Shown here piece after piece: positions 1 to 5,619 of a DNA stretch of 5,619 bases (positions are counted from its first letter, which is position 1; each line of letters starts with the position of its first letter). The position numbers and the translations under genes are program-made. The notes under the pieces are model-generated. The model was not told the DNA's origin. It saw only the letters and a program-made list of their open reading frames with translations, and searched no databases. The stretch is from an uncultured Fidelibacterota bacterium (GTDB lineage Bacteria; Fidelibacterota; Marinisomatia; Marinisomatales; UBA8229), in assembly GCA_913054425.1 (NCBI GenBank), contig CAJXJG010000124.1:1-5619 (forward strand), written 5' to 3'.

Positions 1-804
1 CTGGGCTCCAACGATTGGGAAAAAGATCTGGCTCAAGAATTAGAACAGGATTTTGAGCCCGCCATCAACGGGAGATTGTATCTCTCAGCCAGTGCCATCG
101 AAACCTATGAACAATGCCCATTGAAATACCGGTTCGGTCGCATTGACGGTATTCCACAGACAGCCAGTAAACCTCAACTGGTATTTGGAAACATTATCCA
201 CAGGGTCCTGCAGAGATTTCATGAGCCTGGTAAAGAATTGACTGAAGATCGGATTGTGAAATTACTGGAAGAAGAGTGGAAAAAAGGCGAATTTGATTAT
301 GAAGTTCGTGAAGAGATATTTTTTAAACAGGGAAATGAAATGCTTTCCCGTTATGCTGGATTGATAAAGAACAATCCTCCAAATGTCATTGCACGGGAAG
401 AAAGATTCTCATTTGATTTGGATGATATCACTATAAACGGTGCCATTGATCGCATTGATAACGATGACAATAAAGTTCATATCGTGGATTATAAAACGAG
501 TAAAACACCCTCACCAGCTAAATCAAATCTGCAACTAGCTGTTTACAGTATGTTTCTGAAACAATCGGATTCAGATAAGTTTGGAGGTCTCCCTGCCAGC
601 GCTTCACTGCATTTTTTAAGAGATGAAGATAAGCCGATTCGATCTCATTCATTTACAACTGACGAATTGGAGAAAACGGAGGAAAAGATCACTAAAGTAG
701 CAGCAAGTATTCGCAGGAAAGAATTTGAAGTGAAACCCGGAAAACATTGTGACTGGTGCGATTATAAAAACTTAATTTGTCCCGAATGGGAAAATCAGTC
801 CTGA
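1..804 (+). CDS. Helicase-nuclease C-terminal part: RecB/Cas4-type PD-(D/E)XK domain with Fe-S cysteines (5' partial)
   Basis: The reading frame is open from base 1, so this is the last 267 residues of a larger protein and the TTG at 76 is not its start. Numbering from the first visible codon, the fragment opens with a Leu-Ser-Ala-Ser-Ala-Ile-Glu-Thr-Tyr segment leading to Cys39-Pro-Leu-Lys-Tyr. This is the usual entry into the nuclease domain at the C-terminus of UvrD/AddA/AddB-like helicases. His67 follows in an F-G-N-x-I-H motif. The catalytic residues are Asp150 (G-A-I-D-R), Asp163 and Lys165 (V-D-Y-K), then Gln178 and Tyr182 of the Q-x3-Y motif. Cys39 with Cys250, Cys253 and Cys260 near the end forms the 4Fe-4S pattern known from AddB, Cas4 and AdnB. 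The family cuts single-stranded DNA during processing of broken ends. Helicase motifs would lie outside the window, so the helicase half is inferred. A stand-alone Cas4-like or AddB-type protein is possible but less likely, given the coding sequence upstream of the domain. It converges with the minus-strand gene cluster. Confidence 0.88.
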   Translation: MGSNDWEKDLAQELEQDFEPAINGRLYLSASAIETYEQCPLKYRFGRIDGIPQTASKPQLVFGNIIHRVLQRFHEPGKELTEDRIVKLLEEEWKKGEFDYEVREEIFFKQGNEMLSRYAGLIKNNPPNVIAREERFSFDLDDITINGAIDRIDNDDNKVHIVDYKTSKTPSPAKSNLQLAVYSMFLKQSDSDKFGGLPASASLHFLRDEDKPIRSHSFTTDELEKTEEKITKVAASIRRKEFEVKPGKHCDWCDYKNLICPEWENQS

Positions 805-816
805 AAAGTCAAAACA

Positions 817-1551
817 CTACTCAACTGTAGATTTGATTAATATAAATTCAATTACCCCTGTAAACTTATCAAGTTTTATTGAAATAGATTCAGGATAATA
901 TTCTACGGGATTAATTGTTCTTACAGTATCCCGGCTTAAATTTTTACTTATTAAAATAGGATAATTTGGATACACAGAAGCCGGATCCCATTGAGAATTT
1001 GCGTAAGTATCCGTAAACATCTCGGGCGGATCCCAGATATTGTTACCGTTGCTATCGTCAAATTCATACAACACATCGGTGGAATCATTGTCTTCATTAT
1101 AATCAAATAAAAGTGTATCAATATTTTCTGTCCATATACCATTTGAATCTACATCAATAAATTCAAACACTATTTCGGTAGAATCCTCATTCTCATTATA
1201 ATCAATAATTTTATGTTCTCCATCATCCCAAGTACCATTTTCGTTTTCATCAACAAATTCTTCTCCGTCCCAATTAATAAGGAGTATTGAGGATGTGTCC
1301 TTCGTTGATCCTCCATAATCAGAGACACGTAAATTTGTTAATAGCTTATTGTCAGGAGAAAATATCATATTTAAGGTATAATCTTCTTCAAATGAAAAAT
1401 TATCACCTTTTACTTCAAATTTAAATAATGATTCAGTATTCACAACCCCGGGATAATTATTCACAAGCCAATGGTTTGGATCGGGAGGACCAACACAATT
1501 CCATCCAATCAGTAATCCAGTAATAAATAAAAGAGTGACAATCTTATTCAT
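817..1551 (-). CDS. Predicted exported/lipoprotein with EF-hand-like D-x-N-x-N-G-x-W-D loops
   Basis: This is a 244-residue protein of unknown function. Residues 1-18 (M-N-K then a hydrophobic run) look like a signal peptide ending at Cys19. The residues before that cysteine (Gly-Trp-Asn) fit a lipobox poorly, so lipidation is uncertain. The centre holds four 12-residue loops with Trp at position 8, at about residues 101-112, 133-144, 166-177 and 181-192. The first matches the EF-hand calcium-loop pattern (Asp1, Asn3, Asn5, Gly6, Glu12); the others are degraded. Between loops, an acidic D-Y-N-E-x-x-D-S-T segment is duplicated 33 residues apart. The C-terminal 50 residues are ordinary alternating beta-like sequence. 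Calcium binding and a surface location are inferred. I chose the ATG at 1551 because GAGG lies 6 nt upstream; the ATG at 1554 is possible, and the TTG at 1563 overlaps the likely ribosome binding site. The start lies inside the end of rmuC (8 nt overlap), so its translation is probably coupled to rmuC. Confidence 0.72.
   Translation of the reverse strand: MNKIVTLLFITGLLIGWNCVGPPDPNHWLVNNYPGVVNTESLFKFEVKGDNFSFEEDYTLNMIFSPDNKLLTNLRVSDYGGSTKDTSSILLINWDGEEFVDENENGTWDDGEHKIIDYNENEDSTEIVFEFIDVDSNGIWTENIDTLLFDYNEDNDSTDVLYEFDDSNGNNIWDPPEMFTDTYANSQWDPASVYPNYPILISKNLSRDTVRTINPVEYYPESISIKLDKFTGVIEFILIKSTVE
976..1251 (-). repeat. Four degenerate EF-hand-like loop repeats within the surface protein gene
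   Basis: This stretch encodes four loops with a conserved tryptophan at loop position 8, usually followed by aspartate. They begin 32, 33 and 15 residues apart. The first (1216-1251) has all the expected EF-hand ligand positions. The second and fourth lack the final glutamate, and the third has Asn in place of the central Gly. The pattern is seen directly; metal binding is inferred. Confidence 0.65.
1060..1203 (-). repeat. Imperfect direct repeat, 45-base copies at 1060-1104 and 1159-1203
   Basis: Two 45-base copies with a 99-base period match at 34 of 45 positions by my count. They encode D-Y-N-E-N-E-D-S-T-E-I-V-F-E-F and D-Y-N-E-D-N-D-S-T-D-V-L-Y-E-F. The period is a multiple of three, so the copies stay in frame, as expected for an in-gene tandem duplication of a loop-plus-strand module. 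Confidence 0.7.
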
Positions 1552-2638
1552 CATTATCCTCAATCTGTTTTATATCTTCACCCTGGCCCATTTGCAGTTC
1601 AGTAATTTTATCCATTGGTTTTTCAAGTGCATTACGCCGTGGTCCTGTCAATGTTTCAAAATGTGTTGATACAGTTCCAAGTGTTTTACCGAGAGCATCC
1701 AGCTTGTCTGTGAATTTCACCCATTGTTCCCGAAATGTGACTACCAGTTTCTGGACTTCACCCGCTTTTTGTTCCATATGAAAATTAGTTACGGCCGATC
1801 GAATCAGTGATAGAATTGCATATAATGTGACGGGAGAACATAGTAAAATCTTTTTGCCCAAGGAAAAATCAATTAATTTATGGTCTTCCTGGTTTAAAAA
1901 GGAGTAAATGCTTTCGTTGGGAATGAACATCAAGACATAGTCAACGGTACCGGCATTTGGGTCGATATATGATCGGCCGGAAATTTCTTTCACATGGTTG
2001 CGCACATCTTTCAAAAATGCTTTCTTTTCATTTTTCTGTTCTGTTTCATTTTCCGAAGCCAGAAAATTTTCATAATGACTCAATGGAAATTTCACATCCA
2101 TGTTAATGTGTTTTCCGTCGGGAAGGTTAAATTTAAAGTCCGGACGATCAGAACCTTCCTGGCTTTGCTTTTCGTAGTTGATTCCTTCAATGAGACCAAG
2201 AAAGGAAAGGATGTCTTCCACCATTCGTTCACCCCATTGTCCCCGTGCCTGGGAACTCGATAAAATTTGCCGTAATTGGGTAGTGGTATCAGCCAGCTCT
2301 GTAACGCCTTTTTTAGATTCCATCATTTGGCCGGTGAGTTCTGTGGTTTGTTTGTTCAATCCCTCAAGCTGTTTTTTCAGATCCTCCAGATTGGAATCAA
2401 TCAGTTTTTTCTTTTCATTCAGTTGGGTATTACTGCTTTTCATGAGATCACTAAATTTGCTTTCGGCGATTTTCATGAATGTTCCGATATTCTGATCCAA
2501 TGCCTGTTTGGAAAGATTCCCAAAGGCATCTTTCATCTGCTGCTGATCCGTGAGATTATTTCGTTTGAGAAGCAAAATCACCACGACACCAATGACGATA
2601 CCAAGGAGTAAAAACAATAATCCTGTACTTAACGACAT
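1544..2638 (-). CDS. rmuC: RmuC family protein (DNA recombination, membrane-anchored)
   Basis: This 364-residue protein has the full RmuC layout. Residues about 5-24 form one N-terminal membrane helix followed by Lys-Arg. A long polar coiled-coil region rich in Lys, Glu, Gln and Leu spans roughly 35-128. The RmuC domain starts at A-R-G-Q-W-G-E (131-137). Next comes a PD-(D/E)XK-like core, R-P-D-F (155-158) with D-V-K (171-173) before F-P-L. The segment F-I-P-N-E-S follows near 228-233, and G-P-R-R-N-A-L lies near 332-338. In Escherichia coli, loss of RmuC raises recombination at short inverted repeats; its exact reaction is not settled. The length is shorter than the E. coli protein (475), mainly in the terminal regions. 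The ATG at 2638 is chosen because the membrane helix follows at once, although no good Shine-Dalgarno sequence precedes it. The gene starts 13 nt after the HD hydrolase stop and overlaps the next gene by 8 nt, consistent with one transcript. Confidence 0.93.
   Translation of the reverse strand: MSLSTGLLFLLLGIVIGVVVILLLKRNNLTDQQQMKDAFGNLSKQALDQNIGTFMKIAESKFSDLMKSSNTQLNEKKKLIDSNLEDLKKQLEGLNKQTTELTGQMMESKKGVTELADTTTQLRQILSSSQARGQWGERMVEDILSFLGLIEGINYEKQSQEGSDRPDFKFNLPDGKHINMDVKFPLSHYENFLASENETEQKNEKKAFLKDVRNHVKEISGRSYIDPNAGTVDYVLMFIPNESIYSFLNQEDHKLIDFSLGKKILLCSPVTLYAILSLIRSAVTNFHMEQKAGEVQKLVVTFREQWVKFTDKLDALGKTLGTVSTHFETLTGPRRNALEKPMDKITELQMGQGEDIKQIEDNDE
1558..1561 (-). promoter_or_regulatory. 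Ribosome binding site of the surface protein gene, inside rmuC
   Basis: GAGG on the minus strand lies 6 nt before the ATG at 1551 and only 3 nt before the ATG at 1554, which favours 1551. It is within the last codons of rmuC, so ribosomes finishing rmuC would expose it. Confidence 0.5.
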
Positions 2639-2651
2639 GGCGGAAACTACA

Positions 2652-3263
2652 CTAAATTACACAATCTTTAATCGGTAATTGATTATGAACTACCCTCTTT
2701 AATCCCAACTCATCCGCTTTTTCCTTCAATGCATCAATCACAAATTGGATATGCTCAGTCATATCCACGTTGAGTTCTTCCATGCTCTGGTATATATCCT
2801 CCCGCAGGACGGAAGCAGCGAAGGATTTTTGCTTTAGCTTTTTTTTCACTGACTTAGGTTTTACTTCAAAAATTGATTTAGAGGGTCGAACATAGGTCAC
2901 AGCAAAAATAAATCCCGTCAGTTCATCAACTGAGAACAAAGATTTTGCCATATCTGTTTCCCTGGGAACACCTGTGTAGGTAGCATGTCCCATGATAGCT
3001 GTGCAAATTGAATCAGGGTAACCATTATTTTTCAGGATTTCATTCCCCTTGTATGGATGTTCTTCCATTGTGGGATACCTTTCATAATCAAAATCGTGCA
3101 GTAAACCCGTTAAACCCCACTCATCCAAATCACCGTTATATTTTTCCGCCATCTTCCGCATGACCTGCTCTACCCCTAATGCGTGCCTGCGCAGGGAATT
3201 GCTTTTTGTATATTCATAAAGTAGAGATAATGCTTCTTCCCTTGTGGGATAACTATTCGTCAA
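2652..3263 (-). CDS. HD-superfamily hydrolase, COG2316/HDIG type
   Basis: This 203-residue protein carries a complete metal-binding HD set: His27 (R-R-H-A), His56-Asp57 (L-L-H-D-F-D-Y-E) and Asp113 (V-D-E-L-T-G), with additional conserved His69 and His93. The V-D-E-L-T-G motif, followed by R-P-S-K (126-129) and the basic S-V-K-K-K (138-142) with K-S-F-A-A (146-150), is what I recall for the COG2316 group of predicted HD hydrolases. It is usually a stand-alone cytosolic protein of about this length. The family is expected to hydrolyse phosphomonoester or phosphodiester bonds with divalent metal, but no substrate is established. The start is TTG at 3263: GGGAG lies 5 nt upstream and the codon before it is the pepA stop, so nothing further upstream is available in frame. 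The next gene is rmuC, 13 nt downstream. The position between pepA and rmuC suggests co-transcription, not a shared pathway. Confidence 0.88.
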   Translation of the reverse strand: MTNSYPTREEALSLLYEYTKSNSLRRHALGVEQVMRKMAEKYNGDLDEWGLTGLLHDFDYERYPTMEEHPYKGNEILKNNGYPDSICTAIMGHATYTGVPRETDMAKSLFSVDELTGFIFAVTYVRPSKSIFEVKPKSVKKKLKQKSFAASVLREDIYQSMEELNVDMTEHIQFVIDALKEKADELGLKRVVHNQLPIKDCVI

Positions 3264-4733
3264 CTATACTCCCATGACATCTAAAACAAGACGAATTACA
3301 TTCCCCGTGGCTCCTGCTTTTGGTCCATAAGATTTTTCTTTTTCACCCCATGCTGTTCCTGCGATATCAAAATGTACCCAGGGAATATCTTCTCCAACAA
3401 ATTCTTTGAGAAATGCTCCCCCTGCAATAGTACCGGCCTGCATGGGTGCACCAATATTTTTCACATCGGCAATCTTGGATTCAACCTGTTCGCAATATTC
3501 TTTCCAAAGGGGAAATTCCCAGACCTTCTCCCCTGTTTTTGCAGATGACTTTTTCACTTTCTCAATGAGCTTTTCATTGGTACCCATAATGCCAGTAGCA
3601 ATATGTCCCAAAGCTACCAGAACAGCACCAGTCAGTGTGGCAAAATCAAAAATAAATGCAGGATCATAATGTTTACTTACATAGCTTAAGGCGTCAGCCA
3701 ATATAAGGCGACCTTCCGCATCGGTATTCAGTACTTCGATTGTTTTGCCGTTATAGGCTGTCAGGATATCTCCAGGTTTGTAGGCTTTGGCTCCGCTCAA
3801 GTTTTCTGTAGATGAAATAGCTGCCACAACATTGATCTTTGGTTTTAAGGTAGCAATAACCTGCATGCAGCCCAAGACTACTGCTGAACCGCACATGTCA
3901 AATTTCATTTCGTCCATTTTTGCGGCTGGTTTTATGGAGATGCCCCCTGAATCAAATGTAAGACCCTTTCCCACCAGTACTTTGGGCTTCACTGACTTTT
4001 TGGTGCCCCAATATTCCATGAGGATGAATTTAGGAGGTTCGTCAGTTCCAGCAGCAACTCCTGCTAAAGCCCCCATACCTATTTCAGTGAATTTTTCACG
4101 ATCAAAGACAGACACCTTCATTTTACCTCTACGACCAATCTTTTTGGCTTCATGAGCCAATCGTGTTGGTGTCGTTACATTTCCCGGATGATTGCCCAAA
4201 TTACGGGCAAAACAAACGCCACTGGCAACAATTGACCCTTTATCTATGCCAACCCTTGATCCGCCGGAAACAGTCACTTTATCAAGTTCAAACAACTCAT
4301 CCTTCTTCTTAGTTAAATAATCATTGAACTGATAACTTCCCAAAACCAATCCTTCTGCTAATGCCCGTCCAAATGGGGCACTGCTCATTCCTCCAAAGTT
4401 TTCGCAGGCTACGTGGGCATATTTTTTTATAATTGCTTTTTTGACTAATGTACCGCCAACTTTACGGATACATTCGGTTTCAAATTCATCAGCTTTTCCA
4501 AGGCCGATCACTATGACCGGACAGTTCTCAGAATAAAAGATCGTCGTTTCGGAATGTTTCCCCTTAATGTCACCCCGTTTATGGGCTAAACTGATCTGAC
4601 CGTTGAGCAATGTATTGATAGTTTTTCCTCTCGCTGTCAATGATCCATCTTCGAAGATACCTACTGAAACTGCGTCTGCCTTAATGCTGATTAATGTGTC
4701 TGTTGTATGATTTAATTTTGATAAATGTGCCAT
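3264..4733 (-). CDS. pepA: Leucyl aminopeptidase (peptidase family M17)
   Basis: This 489-residue cytosolic aminopeptidase removes N-terminal amino acids, preferring leucine, using two metal ions; the family works as a hexamer. Residues about 1-155 form the N-terminal macro-like domain and 165-485 the catalytic domain. All expected active-site residues are visible: Lys256 (V-G-K-G-L-T-F), Asp261 (D-S-G-G), Lys268, Asp279, and Asp338, Glu340 and Arg342 in the family signature N-T-D-A-E-G-R. Each is offset by exactly 14 from E. coli PepA, so the core aligns without gaps. Length is close to the usual 480-505. The ATG at 4733 has GAGAGG 5 nt upstream. E. coli PepA also binds DNA in Xer recombination and carAB control; nothing here shows that role. 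It heads the tight pepA-HD-rmuC-surface protein run, and its TAG stop abuts the next start in the same frame. The best available place for a promoter is the 84-base gap upstream. Confidence 0.95.
   Translation of the reverse strand: MAHLSKLNHTTDTLISIKADAVSVGIFEDGSLTARGKTINTLLNGQISLAHKRGDIKGKHSETTIFYSENCPVIVIGLGKADEFETECIRKVGGTLVKKAIIKKYAHVACENFGGMSSAPFGRALAEGLVLGSYQFNDYLTKKKDELFELDKVTVSGGSRVGIDKGSIVASGVCFARNLGNHPGNVTTPTRLAHEAKKIGRRGKMKVSVFDREKFTEIGMGALAGVAAGTDEPPKFILMEYWGTKKSVKPKVLVGKGLTFDSGGISIKPAAKMDEMKFDMCGSAVVLGCMQVIATLKPKINVVAAISSTENLSGAKAYKPGDILTAYNGKTIEVLNTDAEGRLILADALSYVSKHYDPAFIFDFATLTGAVLVALGHIATGIMGTNEKLIEKVKKSSAKTGEKVWEFPLWKEYCEQVESKIADVKNIGAPMQAGTIAGGAFLKEFVGEDIPWVHFDIAGTAWGEKEKSYGPKAGATGNVIRLVLDVMGV
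3269..3273 (-). promoter_or_regulatory. Ribosome binding site that fixes the TTG start of the HD gene
   Basis: GGGAG on the minus strand sits 5 nt before the TTG at 3263, inside the last codons of pepA. It is the main support for a TTG start immediately after the pepA TAG stop. Confidence 0.6.
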
Positions 4734-4817
4734 CGCATCCTCTCTTAATTAGAAATTAATTTCAAAAATTTACTATGTATTTTCCAGGTTCTTCAACTGA
4801 ATATTCTTTTAGAATCA
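4734..4817 (-). promoter_or_regulatory. Gap upstream of pepA: possible promoter region with a 12-bp palindrome
   Basis: This is the only intergenic stretch of any size in the window and it is very AT-rich. A perfect 12-base palindrome, GAAATTAATTTC, lies at 4752-4763, just upstream of the pepA ribosome binding site. It could be an operator or a chance AT-rich symmetry. A weak sigma-70-like pair can be read on the minus strand (TTGAAG at 4796-4791 and TAGTAA at 4775-4770), but the 15-nt spacer is short, so I do not call a promoter with confidence. A 5-bp hairpin (ATTCT/AGAAT, minus strand) at about 4803-4815, just after the upstream stop codon, is too weak for a terminator. Read-through from the upstream gene is therefore possible. 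Confidence 0.3.
4739..4744 (-). promoter_or_regulatory. Ribosome binding site of pepA
   Basis: GAGAGG on the minus strand lies 5 nt before the pepA ATG. A nearer ATG overlapping this site (4738-4736) is out of frame with pepA, so the chosen start is supported. Confidence 0.6.
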
Positions 4818-5213
4818 TTAATAGATAATTACTACCTTAATTTCATTTAACTCAAACCAATCCCAGAAATTGGTTCGATCCAGCTTAACAATTCCATCCT
4901 GGAAACTAAATCGGACCCTTTTACGATACAACGATTCGGTAAACCATTCAGAGTTTTCTCGTTTATAATAAATTGCAATATAAGGGGGACTGTCTTCTTT
5001 CAAATCAGGAATACTCAGGGTACAAATCGCCTCATTGAATTCACCCTCCTCTGTGATAAATTCCACCTTTGTGAAATGATACACTCTCTTGGTGAGTTGT
5101 GTATGTTCCTTAAATCGGTCAGTAATTTGACCATTAATACAGGACGAGGAGGCTAAAACCCCGATTAATAACAAAAATATAAATTTAGGTTTGAAATCAA
5201 CAAAATTTATCAC
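4818..5213 (-). CDS. Small predicted lipoprotein, function unknown
   Basis: I do not recognise this 131-residue protein. It has basic residues followed by a hydrophobic run (about 11-21) and then L-A-S-S-S-Cys25, a plausible though non-ideal lipoprotein signal; a Sec signal peptide is the minimum reading. The mature part is short and beta-rich. Its second half (I-A-I-Y-Y, then V-R-F-S-F, then I-K-V-V-I-I-Y at the C-terminus, with several Trp and Phe) loosely resembles small beta-sandwich domains at the ends of Bacteroidetes-type exported proteins; this is a weak impression. The start is GTG at 5213, overlapping the TGA stop of the upstream gene as GTGA. No ATG exists early in the frame and no good Shine-Dalgarno sequence is present, so translation probably depends on coupling to the upstream gene. 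An envelope location is inferred. Confidence 0.7.
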   Translation of the reverse strand: MINFVDFKPKFIFLLLIGVLASSSCINGQITDRFKEHTQLTKRVYHFTKVEFITEEGEFNEAICTLSIPDLKEDSPPYIAIYYKRENSEWFTESLYRKRVRFSFQDGIVKLDRTNFWDWFELNEIKVVIIY

Positions 5214-5619
5214 TTCTTTTTACGTTTAAAAAACCCTCTTTTCTCTTTTTTTAAGTTTTCTGTTGGATCCTGATTATCTTTTTTTTGCGCATCCATGTTT
5301 TCTAACCGACGTTCATAGTCGCTCATTTCACTTTCCTCAGGACTATCACCAGCATCAGCAAGTTTTTGATCATCAGAACTCAACATTTGTTTTAAGGAAT
5401 TTTGTCGTTTTTCACTTTGTTCTTTTAATTGGGTAACTAAATCAGAAACATCTTTGTGAAATTCTGCCACAGTTTTTTCCAATCTCCGAATTAATTCTTC
5501 TTGCAAGGGAGCTCCATAGCCTTCTCCAATTTGTTCAATAATAGTCTCAAAATTTTCTAAAAGGTATGATTTTTGAAGTTCTTCAGGTTGAACTTCCTTG
5601 GGTTCATTGTTGTTATCCA
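5210..5619 (-). CDS. Acidic, charged helical protein with lysine-rich tail (5' partial)
   Basis: The frame is open to the right edge and contains no ATG in the visible part, so this is most likely the last 135 residues of a longer protein. The visible N-terminal part is acidic and glutamine-rich. A stretch of about 60 residues with heptad-like hydrophobic spacing follows (from about L-L-E-N-F-E through L-V-T-Q-L-K), suggesting a long amphipathic helix or coiled coil. After that comes a disordered Ser/Asp/Glu/Gln linker, and the protein ends in a strongly basic cluster, K-R-G-F-F-K-R-K-K-K, which could contact membrane phospholipid or nucleic acid. No family is recognised and no catalytic motif is visible. 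A shorter 98-residue protein starting at the TTG at 5506 is possible, since GGAG lies 5 nt before it. However, the sequence upstream continues with the same composition and no stop, so I favour the longer gene. Its TGA overlaps the GTG of the downstream lipoprotein gene by 4 nt. Confidence 0.65.
   Translation of the reverse strand, partial: DNNNEPKEVQPEELQKSYLLENFETIIEQIGEGYGAPLQEELIRRLEKTVAEFHKDVSDLVTQLKEQSEKRQNSLKQMLSSDDQKLADAGDSPEESEMSDYERRLENMDAQKKDNQDPTENLKKEKRGFFKRKKK

Noticed and set aside
76..78. TTG as the start of the first gene
   Set aside because: The same frame is open from base 1 and the preceding residues read as normal protein. The nuclease domain begins right here, which is usual for the end of a larger helicase-nuclease, so this is an internal codon.
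770..860. Bidirectional terminator between the converging genes
   Set aside because: Only very short symmetries are present (TCCC/GGGA in 780-791 and CTAC/GTAG near 819-832), without a stable stem followed by a T run on either strand. No terminator can be supported from the sequence.
951..1142. Short minus-strand frame of 63 codons
   Set aside because: It is a shifted frame within the loop-repeat protein gene, which has a signal-like start, a ribosome binding site and a coherent repeat pattern.
1994..2611. Three overlapping plus-strand open frames
   Set aside because: They lie antisense within rmuC, which has a clear family match. Their translations are low-complexity Phe/Ser/Ile-rich sequence without motifs.
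3406..4155. Two plus-strand open frames
   Set aside because: They are antisense to the catalytic region of pepA and show no domain features of their own.
5214..5260. A/T-rich homopolymer stretch resembling a terminator or promoter
   Set aside because: It is simply the lysine- and arginine-rich coding tail of the 5210-5619 gene read on the other strand.
5504..5506. TTG as the start of a 98-residue gene at the right end
   Set aside because: GGAG lies 5 nt upstream, so it is not impossible. However, the frame stays open to the window edge with similar charged, helical composition and continuous heptad-like spacing across the TTG, so a partial longer gene is more likely.

Overview
This window looks like ordinary chromosome from an AT-rich, Gram-negative-type bacterium. 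It is densely packed, with no gene-free stretch over 84 bases. I see no RNA gene, insertion sequence, CRISPR array or phage module. The best clue to the lineage is a small predicted surface protein (817-1551) carrying repeated D-x-N-x-N-G-x-W-D-x-x-E loops. From memory, this aspartate/asparagine/tryptophan loop style is common in exported proteins of Marinimicrobia (SAR406) and related Fibrobacteres-Chlorobi-Bacteroidetes-type groups. The assignment is an inference and was not tested by any search.

Layout. Bases 1-804 (+) hold the C-terminal end of a larger protein: a RecB/Cas4-type PD-(D/E)XK nuclease domain with a four-cysteine iron-sulfur signature, probably the tail of a UvrD/AddA-like helicase-nuclease. 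It runs in from the left edge. Everything to its right is on the minus strand. Reading in the direction of transcription (right to left): an acidic, helical, charged protein entering from the right edge (5210-5619); a small predicted lipoprotein overlapping it by four bases (4818-5213); an 84-base gap; leucyl aminopeptidase pepA (3264-4733); an HD-superfamily hydrolase of the COG2316 type (2652-3263); rmuC (1544-2638); and the loop-repeat surface protein (817-1551). The last gene converges on the helicase-nuclease gene with only 12 bases between the stop codons.

The pepA-HD-rmuC-surface protein run is very tight: 0 nt, 13 nt, then an 8 nt overlap. This is what a single transcript with translational coupling looks like. 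The products do not form an obvious pathway: peptide turnover, an uncharacterised metal-dependent hydrolase, a membrane-anchored nuclease-fold protein linked to recombination, and an exported protein. Two genes involved in DNA repair or recombination (the helicase-nuclease and rmuC) lie close together but on opposite strands.

I do not find a convincing new defence or mobile system. The items most worth a second look are the EF-hand-like repeat protein with an internal 99-base duplication, the in-frame UAG-UUG junction between pepA and the HD gene, and the two unrecognised genes at the right end.
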